This document shows positions 32,420 to 41,175 of a DNA stretch of 41,362 bases, in pieces (positions within the stretch are counted from its first letter, which is position 1; every line of letters begins with the position of its first letter). The notes under the pieces were generated by a model. It searched no databases. It had not been told where the DNA came from and saw only the letters and a list, made by a program, of their open reading frames with translations. Source of the DNA: Phyllobacterium lublinensis (GTDB taxonomy: Bacteria; Pseudomonadota; Alphaproteobacteria; Rhizobiales; Rhizobiaceae); the NCBI RefSeq assembly GCF_020164435.1, contig NZ_JAIUDQ010000023.1, forward strand, positions 1-41,362, in the 5' to 3' direction. Position numbers and translations under genes: made by a program.

Positions 32420-33907
32420 ATGACGTCAAACGAACTTATTCGCCTGTCTGAAGCGGCGCTCCAGCACCTGCCCGGAAAGATAGGCCAGCCGGCATATGAT
32501 CGTGCTCTGGTCAAAACCGGTATCGTTCATCTGGGAATCGGCGCCTTTCATCGTGCACACCAGGCGGTCTACACGGATGCGGTGCTGGCCAGTGGCGACA
32601 AACGATGGGGCATTCTCGGAGTTTCCTTGCGCAGCGGCGACACGCGCGACGCATTGGAACCACAGGACGGTCTCTACACGGTGGCGATACGGGACGGTGG
32701 CGGCGACAGCTTTCGCGTGATCGGCAGCCTGGGCAAGGTGCTGGTAGCGCCGGAAGATCCCCAAGCCGTGTTGAGCGCAATGATCGATCCGAACGTGAGG
32801 ATCGTGTCGCTGACGGTCACTGAAAAGGGTTATTGCTATTCCCCTGCTACGGCTTCGCTTGATGAAAACCACCCGGATATCGCCCATGATCTGGCTCATC
32901 CTGCATCGCCCCGTTCCGCTATCGGCTTTGTCGTCGAAGCGCTGGCTCGCCGCAGGCACGACGGAACGGCACCTTTTACGTTGCTGTCGTGCGACAACCT
33001 TCCGGCCAATGGCGAAACCTTGGAGAGAGTAGTCACCCGGTTCGCTGAATTGCGCGATCCTGGCCTTGCGCAATTCATCCGGGACGAGGTTGCGTTTCCT
33101 TCCACCATGGTTGACCGGATCGTACCGGCCACCACCGACGCAGATCGGGCGACCGTGAGCGAGGCGTTGGGACTGGTTGATGCGTGGCCGATCATGACCG
33201 AGCCGTTCACGCAATGGGTGGTGGAGGACCGGTTTCCAACGGGGCGCCCGGCATGGGAGAGCGTTGGCGTAACGTTCGTTGACGATGTCGATGCATTCGA
33301 ATTGATGAAGCTCCGATTGCTCAACGGCAGCCACTCCACGCTCGCCTATCTCGGCTATCTCGCCGGCCATGAAACCGTTTCCGACGTGATGAAGGCGGAC
33401 GGCTTCAACAATCTCGTCGAATCCATGATGGACGAGGAGATCACTCCGACCCTGCCGCAACTTCCAGGCTTTGACCTTGGTACCTACAAGGCTCAACTGC
33501 GTGAGCGATTCCGCAATCCGGCCCTTCGGCACCGCACCTGGCAGATAGCCATGGATGGCTCGCAGAAGCTGCCGCAGCGCCTGTTGAACACCATTCGCAA
33601 ACGACTGGAACAGGAACAATCCTTCGATCGCCTCGCCCTAGGTGTGGCTGGCTGGATGCGCTATGCGACCGGCATCGACGAGAATGGCCGGCCGATTGAG
33701 GTTCGCGATCCGCTTGCCGCTGAGTTCAGGCTTCGCACGGCCGGAAAAACGGTGGCGGCCGACCTGCTCGAGGCCTATCTCGGACTGGACCAGATTTTCG
33801 GCGAGGACCTGCCGAAGAACGACAGATTCCGCCGGACAGTCGGCCAGGCATTGGAAAAGCTGTTGGTGCTGGGGGCGGCGCGTACAGTGGCGGAGCTGGC
33901 GGCGTAA
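32420..33907 (+). CDS. uxuB: Fructuronate reductase / mannitol dehydrogenase family
   Basis: A 495-residue NAD-dependent long-chain polyol dehydrogenase. N-terminal Rossmann text is KTGIVHLGIGAFHRAHQAVY; the active site includes the Lys of FELMKLRLLNGSHSTLAYLG and TMVDRIVPATT. It should reduce fructuronate to mannonate for UxuA. With no uxaB in view, it may also reduce tagaturonate to altronate for UxaA; that is inference. ATG 32420 is preferred. An in-frame TTG at 32390 overlaps the uxaC stop and has no better site. Confidence 0.93.
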   Translation: MTSNELIRLSEAALQHLPGKIGQPAYDRALVKTGIVHLGIGAFHRAHQAVYTDAVLASGDKRWGILGVSLRSGDTRDALEPQDGLYTVAIRDGGGDSFRVIGSLGKVLVAPEDPQAVLSAMIDPNVRIVSLTVTEKGYCYSPATASLDENHPDIAHDLAHPASPRSAIGFVVEALARRRHDGTAPFTLLSCDNLPANGETLERVVTRFAELRDPGLAQFIRDEVAFPSTMVDRIVPATTDADRATVSEALGLVDAWPIMTEPFTQWVVEDRFPTGRPAWESVGVTFVDDVDAFELMKLRLLNGSHSTLAYLGYLAGHETVSDVMKADGFNNLVESMMDEEITPTLPQLPGFDLGTYKAQLRERFRNPALRHRTWQIAMDGSQKLPQRLLNTIRKRLEQEQSFDRLALGVAGWMRYATGIDENGRPIEVRDPLAAEFRLRTAGKTVAADLLEAYLGLDQIFGEDLPKNDRFRRTVGQALEKLLVLGAARTVAELAA

Positions 33908-33949
33908 CGCCGCAATCGCAACAGACCACGCCGGAGATGCCATGAATCG

Positions 33950-33974
33950 AAACGGGAGCCAGGGGCTCCCGTTT
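33950..33974. terminator. Bidirectional terminator between uxuB and uxaA
   Basis: A perfect 11-bp stem, AAACGGGAGCC and GGCTCCCGTTT, around a three-base loop. The A and T ends serve both strands, as expected between convergent genes. Confidence 0.9.
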
Positions 33975-33998
33975 GCCGTTGCATCGTTCGCCACCGGA

Positions 33999-35525
33999 TT
34001 ACATGGTTGCGCCGATCTGCCATGGCACGAATTCGGCATCGCCATAGCCGAGCTCCTCGGACTTGCTGCGCTCACCCGATGCGACCTTCAGGATGCGCTC
34101 GAAAATCTCGCGACCCTTGTCCTCGATCGACACGCCGTCAAGCACATCACCACAATTGATATCCATGTCCTCGATCATCTGATTGTACATGGGCGTGTTG
34201 GTGGCAAGCTTGATGGATGGTGTCGGCTTGCAGCCATAGGCAGAACCACGTCCGGTGGTAAAGGCAAGGACGTTGGCGCCGCCGGCGACCTGCCCGGTTG
34301 CCGAAACCGGATCGTAGCCGGGCGTGTCCATGAAGACGAGGCCACGCGCCGTGACCGGTTCCGCATAGCCATAGACGGCCTCCAGCGGCGTGGTTCCGGA
34401 TTTTGCCACCGCACCCAGTGACTTCTCGAGAATGGTGGTCAAGCCGCCCGCCTTGTTGCCGGGCGATGGGTTGTTGTTCATTTCCATCCTGTTGCGCGCC
34501 GTATAGTCCTCCCACCAGGCGATAACCGACTGCAGGCGCTCCACGGCTTCAGGATTTGACGCGCGCTCGATGAGCAGATGTTCCGCTCCGTAGATTTCAG
34601 GCGTCTCGGAAAGGATCGCCGTGCCGCCATGCCGGACGAGGAGATCAACAGCTGCACCGAGCGCGGGATTGGCTGTGATCCCGGAATAGCCATCCGAACC
34701 GCCACACTGCAACGCCAGCATCAGCTCCGACGCGGGAATCGTCTCGCGCCTGACGTTGGCAGCCGTCGGCAGCATCTCCTTGACTGCGGCGACGCCAGCT
34801 TCCATCGTCTTGCGAGTGCCGCCAACTTCCTGGATCGTCAGGCTGCGAAACGTGTCACTCTCGGTGATATTGTAGGCCTCTTTCCAGCGGCCGATCTGGA
34901 AGCCTTCGCACCCGAGGCCAACCATGAGCACGGCGGCAATATTGGGGTTGGTCGCGTAGCCCCATTGCGTGCGCTTCAGAACCTCGTAGCCTTCACCCTT
35001 CACATCGAGAGCACAGCCCCCGCCGTGAACAAGAGGAATAATGCCGTCGACCGTCGGGTACTCGTCGAGGATTCCCGATTTCTGGACCGCCTCTGCAATG
35101 AACCGCGCAACCGTGGCCGAACAGTTCACCGACGTCAGTACGCCGATATAATTTCGTGTACCTGCGCGGCCATTGGCGCGGCGAAAGCCCTGGAAGGTTG
35201 CGCGCTGGTCGACTGGCAGAATGCCGGCGGAATGAACGGCGTGTGACGCGTCGGCCTCGCGCACGAAATCGCCATAACTCAGATTGTGCTCGTGCACCCA
35301 TTCACCGGGTTCGATCCGTCGGGACGCCGAACCGATGACCTGGCCGAACTTTCGGACCGGCTCCCCGGCGCTGATCACTCGCGAGGCCAGCTTGTGCCCG
35401 CGTGGAACGCGATCGGCAACGATCACCCCCTCGATGCTCTGTCCGGCCTGAAACGTGTCGACGGCAACAATCACATTGTCGCTGGCATGGAGGCGCAAAT
35501 GTCTCGGTACGTTGAGGGTGTCCAT
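33999..35525 (-). CDS. uxaA: Altronate dehydratase
   Basis: A 508-residue fused enzyme of the UxaA family that dehydrates D-altronate to 2-keto-3-deoxygluconate. An N-terminal SAF-type domain (LHASDNVIVAVDTFQAGQSI, to about residue 95) is followed by the large dehydratase domain. Its family text includes GRAGTRNYIGVLTSVNCSAT, IIPLVHGGGCAL, LALQCGGSDGYSGITANPAL, AGANVLAFTTGRGSAYG-like text and NTPMYNQMIEDMDINCGDVL. Conserved cysteines fit its iron dependence. ATG 35525 has GGAG six bases upstream. It has its own operator region and converges on uxuB. Confidence 0.95.
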   Translation of the reverse strand: MDTLNVPRHLRLHASDNVIVAVDTFQAGQSIEGVIVADRVPRGHKLASRVISAGEPVRKFGQVIGSASRRIEPGEWVHEHNLSYGDFVREADASHAVHSAGILPVDQRATFQGFRRANGRAGTRNYIGVLTSVNCSATVARFIAEAVQKSGILDEYPTVDGIIPLVHGGGCALDVKGEGYEVLKRTQWGYATNPNIAAVLMVGLGCEGFQIGRWKEAYNITESDTFRSLTIQEVGGTRKTMEAGVAAVKEMLPTAANVRRETIPASELMLALQCGGSDGYSGITANPALGAAVDLLVRHGGTAILSETPEIYGAEHLLIERASNPEAVERLQSVIAWWEDYTARNRMEMNNNPSPGNKAGGLTTILEKSLGAVAKSGTTPLEAVYGYAEPVTARGLVFMDTPGYDPVSATGQVAGGANVLAFTTGRGSAYGCKPTPSIKLATNTPMYNQMIEDMDINCGDVLDGVSIEDKGREIFERILKVASGERSKSEELGYGDAEFVPWQIGATM

Positions 35526-35546
35526 TAAAATCTCCAACTGGTCAAT

Positions 35547-35556
35547 TAATATATTA
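35547..35556 (-). promoter_or_regulatory. Operator palindrome upstream of uxaA
   Basis: TAATATATTA, the same perfect 10-bp palindrome as at 30868-30877. Here it is extended to an 18-bp near-perfect palindrome, CAACTAATATATTAATTG on the minus strand. It lies 22 bases before the uxaA start, a good repressor position. Confidence 0.65.
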
Positions 35557-36122
35557 GTTGGTCCGGCAGCGGGTTGCAATGCGGCAAGATAACATGTTCG
35601 AGCAGCGCTGGCTGTGGCGTCGCTCGGAATGGACATTACATTCCCCGAATCAACCTCATGCAGTAAAACTTCACGCCATAGTTGAAATTTCTGGTGAGAA
35701 TTCGCACTTTTTGCATCAGGATCAGGCCGAGCTTACCCAGAAACCGTACGAACTTGCTCGCAAGCGGTGCAATATCGCTGTCCCCCTCCCGTAAGTTTCG
35801 TGAATCAACGCGTAACGGGCAGGGCGCCGCGATTTGCAATCTGTGGCGCCGTACCCTTTGGTACGACACCACCATGCAACGGCCGAAAAACTGCTCCTGC
35901 CAGCGCCTTCCCGTGGGTCTGCAAGCGGTGAGGCAATCGAACTCCCATTGGAATCAAACAATAATTCGAAGAATAATATAGTTCAAATTTTGAAGTATGT
36001 TAATAGTATATTTAAACAGTACTACGTAATGAAAATTTCATTTGGCTTGAAGATTGTTTTGTAGTTCATTGCCGCACTATAGATAAATAACACCCCCAAG
36101 TACGTCCCAAATGGAGGCCTCG
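35557..36122. other. Long AT-rich upstream region of the RTX gene
   Basis: No gene is supported. From about 35950 the DNA is strikingly AT-rich and holds two perfect palindromes, TTCAAATTTTGAA (35982-35994) and TGAAAATTTCA (36030-36040). A possible -10 TATAGA lies at 36078. This pattern recalls AT-rich rhizobial promoters controlled by MucR/Ros or H-NS-like silencers, which is an inference. Confidence 0.45.
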
Positions 36123-37988
36123 ATGGCGCTGAACCAATCCCTGCTCGATCTTCTCGATATTCATCCGGGCAATGGCGTCGACCAGGTGATCATCGCCAGC
36201 GACGATGACGACCGGATCCTGGGGGGGAGCGCCAACGACTACATCGAAGGCAAGGGCGGCGATTCCGACCTGCTGTTTGGTGGTGAAGGCACGGACACGC
36301 TGGGTTACGAGAGCTCGCCGGAGGGCGTCATTGTTCGCCTTGGTGGCCTCAACGGCCTTGGCGTTCTCGGCGCCTGGGGCGGCGACGCCGAAGGCGACCG
36401 GTTGGCGGTCGGTTTCGAAAACCTCGTGGGCTCGGCATTTGCCGACAAGCTGTCCGGGGACAATGGCGACAACGTGCTGGTCGGCCTTGCCGGCGATGAT
36501 GCGCTTGCGGGCGGCGCGGGCAATGACACCTTGTCCGGCGGTGCCGGGACCGACTGGCTCGATGGCGGTGAGGGCGATGACAAGCTTTATGGCGGCGAGG
36601 GGGATGACTGGCTGCATGGTGGCGCTGGCAACGATACGCTGGATGGCGGCGCAGGCGAGGACCGGCTGAACGGCGGCGAGGGCGATGACAAGCTGCTCGG
36701 CGGAGCCGGCACGGACTGGCTCGATGGCGAAGCCGGTGCGGATTATCTCAATGGCGGCGATGGCGATGACTGGCTGCGCGGCGGTGAAGGCAACGACACG
36801 CTTATTGGCGGCGCAGGCGACGACCGGCTGAATGGCGGCGACGGTGACGACCGCCTCAATGGTGGTGCGGGCGCCGACTATGTCGCCGGTGGAGCAGGCA
36901 GCGACTGGCTCGACGGCGGCGCGGGCGATGATCGCCTCGAGGGCGGCGACGGTGAAGACTGGCTCTATGGCGGTGACGGCAACGACACGCTGATCGGCGA
37001 TGATGGCGAAGATCGCCTCAACGGCGGCGCTGGCAATGATACGCTCATTGGCGGCAGCGGCACGGATTGGTTCGACGGTGGCGCGGGTGCGGATCAATTG
37101 TATGGCGATGACGGCGATGACTGGCTGCGCGGCGGAGACGGAAACGACACGTTGTGGGGCGGCAGCGGCGACGACCGGCTGAACGGCGGCGCTGGCGATG
37201 ATCATCTCCTGGGCGGCGAGGGCAATGACTGGCTGACTGGCGGTGCGGACGACAATGGCGCCGACACGCTGGAAGGCGGCGCCGGTGACGACAATCTTGA
37301 CGGCGGTGCCGGGGATGACATTCTCCTCGGTGGCGATGGCAACGATACGCTGCTGGGCGGTGCGGGCGATGACGTTCTTGCCGGTGGCAATGGCGATGAC
37401 CTGCTGATCGGTGGCGACGGTGACGATATCATCGTTGGCGGTGCCGGCATCGATACGGTCGATTATACGACATTTGCCAGCGGCCTCACCATCGACCTTT
37501 CCACGGGCGAGAACTCCGCGGGCGATACTTTGGTCGAAGTCGAGAATCTGATCGGCAGCCAGTATGACGACTTCCTCACAGGCAATGCAGGCAACAATGT
37601 TCTGGCCGGCGGCGCTGGCTTCGACGTGCTGACAGGCGGCGCGGGCGCCGATATCTTCCAGTTCGACTATGCCGAACGCGGCAACCAGTCTGTCGATGGA
37701 CAGGCCTATGCCGACAGCGTCGTCGACTTCAGCTCGGCCGAAGGCGACAAGATCGACCTGAGCCGGATCGATGCCAATACAGGCACGGCCGGCAATCAGG
37801 AGTTCCACTTCATTGGCGGCGGTGATTTTACCGGTGCCGCCGGCGAATTGCGCGTTGTTGTCCCGGACAATGCCCAGGGTTACGTGCATGTCGAAGCCGA
37901 TATCAATGGCGATGGCGCTGCCGACCTCATCATTCAGGTCAGTGGTGATTTCGACCATGATTGGTCGGCCAATGACTTCATGATGTAA
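36123..37988 (+). CDS. RTX-type calcium-binding secreted protein
   Basis: About 621 acidic residues with no signal peptide. After a 25-residue N-terminus ([20 protein letters not shown]), the bulk is dozens of nonapeptide repeats GGxGxDxLx (for example [20 protein letters not shown]) that bind calcium and fold as a beta-roll. A second block around 37,460-37,600 ([20 protein letters not shown]) and a serralysin-like C-terminal region ([20 protein letters not shown]) follow. Such proteins leave by type I secretion with a C-terminal signal. No protease or adhesin domain and no T1SS genes are nearby. GGAGG lies five bases before ATG 36123. Confidence 0.9.
   Translation: MALNQSLLDLLDIHPGNGVDQVIIASDDDDRILGGSANDYIEGKGGDSDLLFGGEGTDTLGYESSPEGVIVRLGGLNGLGVLGAWGGDAEGDRLAVGFENLVGSAFADKLSGDNGDNVLVGLAGDDALAGGAGNDTLSGGAGTDWLDGGEGDDKLYGGEGDDWLHGGAGNDTLDGGAGEDRLNGGEGDDKLLGGAGTDWLDGEAGADYLNGGDGDDWLRGGEGNDTLIGGAGDDRLNGGDGDDRLNGGAGADYVAGGAGSDWLDGGAGDDRLEGGDGEDWLYGGDGNDTLIGDDGEDRLNGGAGNDTLIGGSGTDWFDGGAGADQLYGDDGDDWLRGGDGNDTLWGGSGDDRLNGGAGDDHLLGGEGNDWLTGGADDNGADTLEGGAGDDNLDGGAGDDILLGGDGNDTLLGGAGDDVLAGGNGDDLLIGGDGDDIIVGGAGIDTVDYTTFASGLTIDLSTGENSAGDTLVEVENLIGSQYDDFLTGNAGNNVLAGGAGFDVLTGGAGADIFQFDYAERGNQSVDGQAYADSVVDFSSAEGDKIDLSRIDANTGTAGNQEFHFIGGGDFTGAAGELRVVVPDNAQGYVHVEADINGDGAADLIIQVSGDFDHDWSANDFMM
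36455..37450 (+). repeat. Tandem 27-bp repeats encoding RTX nonapeptides
   Basis: About one kilobase of degenerate 27-base units, each giving GGxGxDxLx. The strong codon regularity keeps the opposite strand open as well. Units vary in sequence, so slippage may change repeat number between strains. Confidence 0.9.
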
Positions 37989-37997
37989 GCATCCCCC

Positions 37998-38020
37998 GAC
38001 GCGATCACCCCCGTCGCGTC
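37998..38020 (+). terminator. Hairpin after the RTX gene
   Basis: A perfect 7-bp stem GACGCGA and TCGCGTC with a nine-base C-rich loop, nine bases past the stop codon. There is no T-run, so termination may be partial. Confidence 0.55.
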
Positions 38021-38083
38021 TTGCGGCCGTTCAGCGGAGATTATCTGCTGGACGGCCGTCATCATAAATAGTGCGGGCACGGT

Positions 38084-38416
38084 TTACCGCTTCGATTTGC
38101 GCCAGCCAGCCTGTCGCGCCTCGGACTCCGAGCAGAACCAGCGCTCGCCATATTGGGGAGATATGACCGTTTGCGGATAAAATTTCTGTCCGGGGACATG
38201 GTAGATGCGCTCGCCGGTCTCGATGCTCACATTGCCCTTTATGTCGCATCCTGTCGCCATGGCCATGAGCGGCGCGACCGGGCTTTTGGACCCCTCGATC
38301 GAATATCCGACGGCAAGCAGGAGACCCGCGCCCAACAGGGATAGCAGGAATCTCGAAACGGGCCCGGAGGATGCCCCGCCCCTGTGGTTGTGGTTTCTGT
38401 GCCGATGGCGATCCAT
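38084..38416 (-). CDS. Small membrane-anchored protein with nuclease-like C-terminal tail
   Basis: A 110-residue protein: a His/Arg-rich N-terminus (MDRHRHRNHNH), one membrane helix (FLLSLLGAGLLLAVGYSI) and an extracytoplasmic end. The end reads CDIKGNVSIETGERIYHVPG and FCSESEARQAGWRKSKR. That end pattern is common behind thermonuclease-like (SNase) proteins and alone in small rhizobial proteins; no nuclease domain is present here. Two cysteines could form a disulfide. The ATG has no clear ribosome site. Confidence 0.65.
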   Translation of the reverse strand: MDRHRHRNHNHRGGASSGPVSRFLLSLLGAGLLLAVGYSIEGSKSPVAPLMAMATGCDIKGNVSIETGERIYHVPGQKFYPQTVISPQYGERWFCSESEARQAGWRKSKR

Positions 38417-38608
38417 GCGCCATCAGAACAACGGCAATCAAAAGTTGCAATTTCTGTTTGCGGATGCGGTAAATGCAAAGTGAGCGAATTGCCTGCAATT
38501 GTCTGTCTGGTGCCTCCATTTCAACAAATATCGACCTAAACTCCTGTTAGCGCGGTTGCTGCATGGAGACGTAACGGCGTTGCCTGCCGCGATGGGAAGG
38601 ATAAGCCG

Positions 38609-38728
38609 ATGCATGACTTTACGCTGGTCCTGGCACTCGTTTCGATTGTTCTGCTTGCCTATCAGGGAGAGGTCGACGACCGTCCTGCCGTTGATGATGA
38701 CGACTGGGTGCAGATGGATCAGGATTGA
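38609..38728 (+). CDS. Small single-helix membrane protein, 39 residues
   Basis: A GGAAGG site about eight bases before ATG 38609 leads to a compact protein. It has one hydrophobic helix (FTLVLALVSIVLLAY, residues 4-18) and then a strongly acidic tail (VDDDDWVQMDQD). It looks like a genuine small membrane protein, perhaps a regulator or subunit. I know no family for it. A longer open frame on the same strand, in another register, is less convincing. Confidence 0.55.
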   Translation: MHDFTLVLALVSIVLLAYQGEVDDRPAVDDDDWVQMDQD

Positions 38729-38892
38729 TCCGGATTGCGAACGAGTGCATGGCTGCTTGGCTCTCTACCGGATATTCGTTCGGCGTCTTGCTAACCCGCC
38801 AGACAAGGTAACTCTCGCAGTTGATGGCAGGGGTTAAACTGTAGTATTTTAGACGAGGAGGCGGGTAATCAAGAATAAGCGGGGGGGGTAAA

Positions 38893-39840
38893 TTGAAAAA
38901 CACAGATATTGGGTTCTATCTTCTAACTGCTTTATTTTCTTTTTCTCCAAGCGCAATGCTCGCGCAAAATGCGCCAGTGTGTCCGGCGCCGCCAGAAGGC
39001 CTTCGTCAGGGGGACCCAAACGTGCAGGCTCGGAAGGCGGCCATTTCGGAAAGCGGTGTCGTTTACCAGCTCGACGTTCTTTCGGGGTTTGCGCCGCAAA
39101 ACAATCAGACAGGCGGGCAGTTCTGCATTCGCTACGAGCTGATCAACAACGCCAATGCGGATATATTGGCACTAAACTGGCCCGATGCCGGGCTCAAGAC
39201 ACGAAACCTGGCGCCCGGCATCAATAACAGGGTGAGCTGGATCAAAACCATTGGCACATCGCAGCCGTCAGTGAAGCCGACGCAGATTCATTCATTCAAG
39301 TCGAGTACGGTTCCTTCCGAGGGTTATTTCGCCGGTGCGATACCTGGCGAAAACCGTAACGTTCGGCTTGTAGCGTACAAGCTAGACGAGATCGAGCTTG
39401 CCCAGTCGACGCCCGGCGCCGACAACACCGTACCGGATCCGCCACAAGTGGGCGGCACCCTCAGTGTAGGCAATGCCACTGTTGACGTTGGCTCAAGCCT
39501 CAAAAGGGACAGTCAAGGCTTCCAAATCGACATCTCCATTTCAAGAAACAGCAACGATGCCGTGACCGGTATAAAGGCTCCTTGGGTCTCGGCACTTGCA
39601 GCAAAACCAGCGGTTGAGGAATACGCCGCGATGGCAGACAAGCTGCAAGGTGAAAACCTGGAGCTCGTGGAAAACAAGTATAGTGTGTCGGTCAGGTATC
39701 CGCCCCAGTCAGATCCCGGAGAAAACGTAGTCCTCGAACAGCCAATAACGATCTCCCATGGTGGTACGGAAACGTGCATCACGGTTCCGATCTACTCCCC
39801 GGTGAGAATATCACCGATTGCATCTTTGAGATGCGAGTAG
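38893..39840 (+). CDS. Exported hypothetical protein, 315 residues
   Basis: The protein has a signal peptide (FYLLTALFSFSPSAMLAQ) and a mature part rich in beta-strand text, with cysteines near both ends (PVCPAPPEG, GQFCIRYE, TCITVPIY, LRCE). It starts at TTG 38893 behind a run of eight G that could act as ribosome site; the G-run could also be a slippage point. No family is recognised. The stop is four bases before the next gene, so the two form an operon. Confidence 0.65.
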   Translation: MKNTDIGFYLLTALFSFSPSAMLAQNAPVCPAPPEGLRQGDPNVQARKAAISESGVVYQLDVLSGFAPQNNQTGGQFCIRYELINNANADILALNWPDAGLKTRNLAPGINNRVSWIKTIGTSQPSVKPTQIHSFKSSTVPSEGYFAGAIPGENRNVRLVAYKLDEIELAQSTPGADNTVPDPPQVGGTLSVGNATVDVGSSLKRDSQGFQIDISISRNSNDAVTGIKAPWVSALAAKPAVEEYAAMADKLQGENLELVENKYSVSVRYPPQSDPGENVVLEQPITISHGGTETCITVPIYSPVRISPIASLRCE

Positions 39841-39844
39841 TGGC

Positions 39845-40210
39845 ATGGCTAGTACAAAGCTAGAACAACTCATTGGCGGATTGACGCTCGTTGCGCCAAT
39901 AGCCGCAACGGTCACGAATTTCTATCCGGTATCCATCTATCAGCCGGGCATCTATGAAGACGCAGTGGTCAAATTCCTGCTGATAATTCCCGTCGCGCTC
40001 GGAACGCTCCTTACTTTCACCTGCATGAGCTCGAATTCGCGGCTGGTGAAATGCTTCATCGCCGCAGTCGCCCTCGCGATCATTGTTGCCGGGATTTATT
40101 TTGGTTTTCCGGCAGACCATTGGATACATAAGTGGAACTGGATATTGTCCTACTGCGTCTGGGCCTGTTTCGCACCGGTGCTTGTGAAGTTCGTGCTATC
40201 ACTCGTGTGA
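39845..40210 (+). CDS. Four-helix inner-membrane protein of unknown function
   Basis: A 121-residue protein with four hydrophobic segments (LIGGLTLVAPIAATVTNFY, VVKFLLIIPVALGTLLTF, CFIAAVALAIIVAGIYFGF, ILSYCVWACFAPVLVKFVL). It follows the exported protein by four bases and is probably co-translated. Function and partner are unknown; the pair may form an envelope unit. Confidence 0.65.
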   Translation: MASTKLEQLIGGLTLVAPIAATVTNFYPVSIYQPGIYEDAVVKFLLIIPVALGTLLTFTCMSSNSRLVKCFIAAVALAIIVAGIYFGFPADHWIHKWNWILSYCVWACFAPVLVKFVLSLV

Positions 40211-40242
40211 CGGATCGTTAAGCGCCCCGCGCGCGGTTTGGA

Positions 40243-41175
40243 CTACCGCCCGACGGACGGCTGCCGGCGCATGACCCAGCGAAGACCCGCAACAATGGCG
40301 AAGGCAAATAGCGGCCATATGGCCCAGAATGTGCCGTCCCAGGACAAGAGATTGATGCCGGCGATGCCCACACCCGCCGCGCCGAATGTGGCCAGCACGC
40401 GATCGGTACCCTTTGATGACCGCAGCCAGATCAGCAGCGTCAGCACAAGGAGCGCAAGCAGAGGCCATGCTGCCCAGAACTCTCCCTGCCATGTCAAAAG
40501 GTTCAGGCCGGTGAGGGCCACGGCGATCACGGCAACCACGCCATATGTCCTGCTAGGCGCCCGCAGCGGTGCGGCTGGCGTCCGCAACGGCAAAGCCGAA
40601 GACGGCGGCTGCCGCCCGAACGCAGGGTTCGCCTGCCCGGCATCCTCGTCGTCCATACCGATGCGCACCGCGTAGCTCGGCACGCCACCCTCGATGTTCT
40701 TGACCTCGAGCTGGCCGAGGAATTCAAAACCGACGGCGACCTTGTTGCGCACCTGATCGTACACGGTACTGGAGATCACAATGCCGCCTGGCGCCGCCGA
40801 CGCCTGGAGGCGCGCGGCAACATTGACGCCGTCGCCATAGATGTCGTCGTCTTCTGCAATCACGTCGCCGAGATTGATGCCGATGCGAAACAGCATGCGC
40901 GTATCATCCGGGCGCTTGGTATTGTAGCCGGCGAGCTCGTTCTGCACGTCCACTGCGGCGCGTACCGCTTCGACGACGCTTGGAAAGTCGGCGATAAGTC
41001 CGTCGCCCCAGGTATTGATGACGCGGCCGCCATGGGCCACGATCAGTCGTGCCATCGCATCGCGATAGTGCTTGAGCGTGGCAAGGGTGCCTTCCTCATC
41101 GGCCCGCATCAGTCTGGTGTAGTCCTGAACGTCGGCCGAAAAAATCGTGGTCAGCTTGCGCCGCGTCTCTGACAT
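40243..41175 (-). CDS. Class III adenylate/guanylate cyclase with two C-terminal 2TM repeats
   Basis: About 310 residues. The N-terminal cyclase domain (residues 1-170) shows TTIFSADVQDYTRLM (first metal Asp), INTWGDGLIADFPSV (second metal Asp), RIGINLGDVI and IYGDGVNVAARLQ (the Asn/Arg pair). All key residues are present, so cyclic AMP production is likely. A linker leads to two similar two-helix units, each with NLLTWQGEFWAAWPL-like text (GLNLLTWQGEFWAAWP and GINLLSWDGTFWAIWP). ATG 41175 (MSETRRKLTTIF) is preferred; the frame is open to 41349. Confidence 0.9.
   Translation of the reverse strand: MSETRRKLTTIFSADVQDYTRLMRADEEGTLATLKHYRDAMARLIVAHGGRVINTWGDGLIADFPSVVEAVRAAVDVQNELAGYNTKRPDDTRMLFRIGINLGDVIAEDDDIYGDGVNVAARLQASAAPGGIVISSTVYDQVRNKVAVGFEFLGQLEVKNIEGGVPSYAVRIGMDDEDAGQANPAFGRQPPSSALPLRTPAAPLRAPSRTYGVVAVIAVALTGLNLLTWQGEFWAAWPLLALLVLTLLIWLRSSKGTDRVLATFGAAGVGIAGINLLSWDGTFWAIWPLFAFAIVAGLRWVMRRQPSVGR

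Noticed and set aside
32426..33619. A 397-codon leftward open frame
   Set aside because: It is antisense to uxuB and its text is not protein-like.
36455..37450. Possible CRISPR-like tandem repeat array
   Set aside because: The 27-base units are contiguous and coding (RTX nonapeptides), with no unique spacers.
36066..37958. A 630-codon open frame opposite the RTX gene
   Set aside because: It is the mirror of the GC-regular nonapeptide repeats; its text is a low-complexity Ala/Val/Ile pattern and it lacks a ribosome site.
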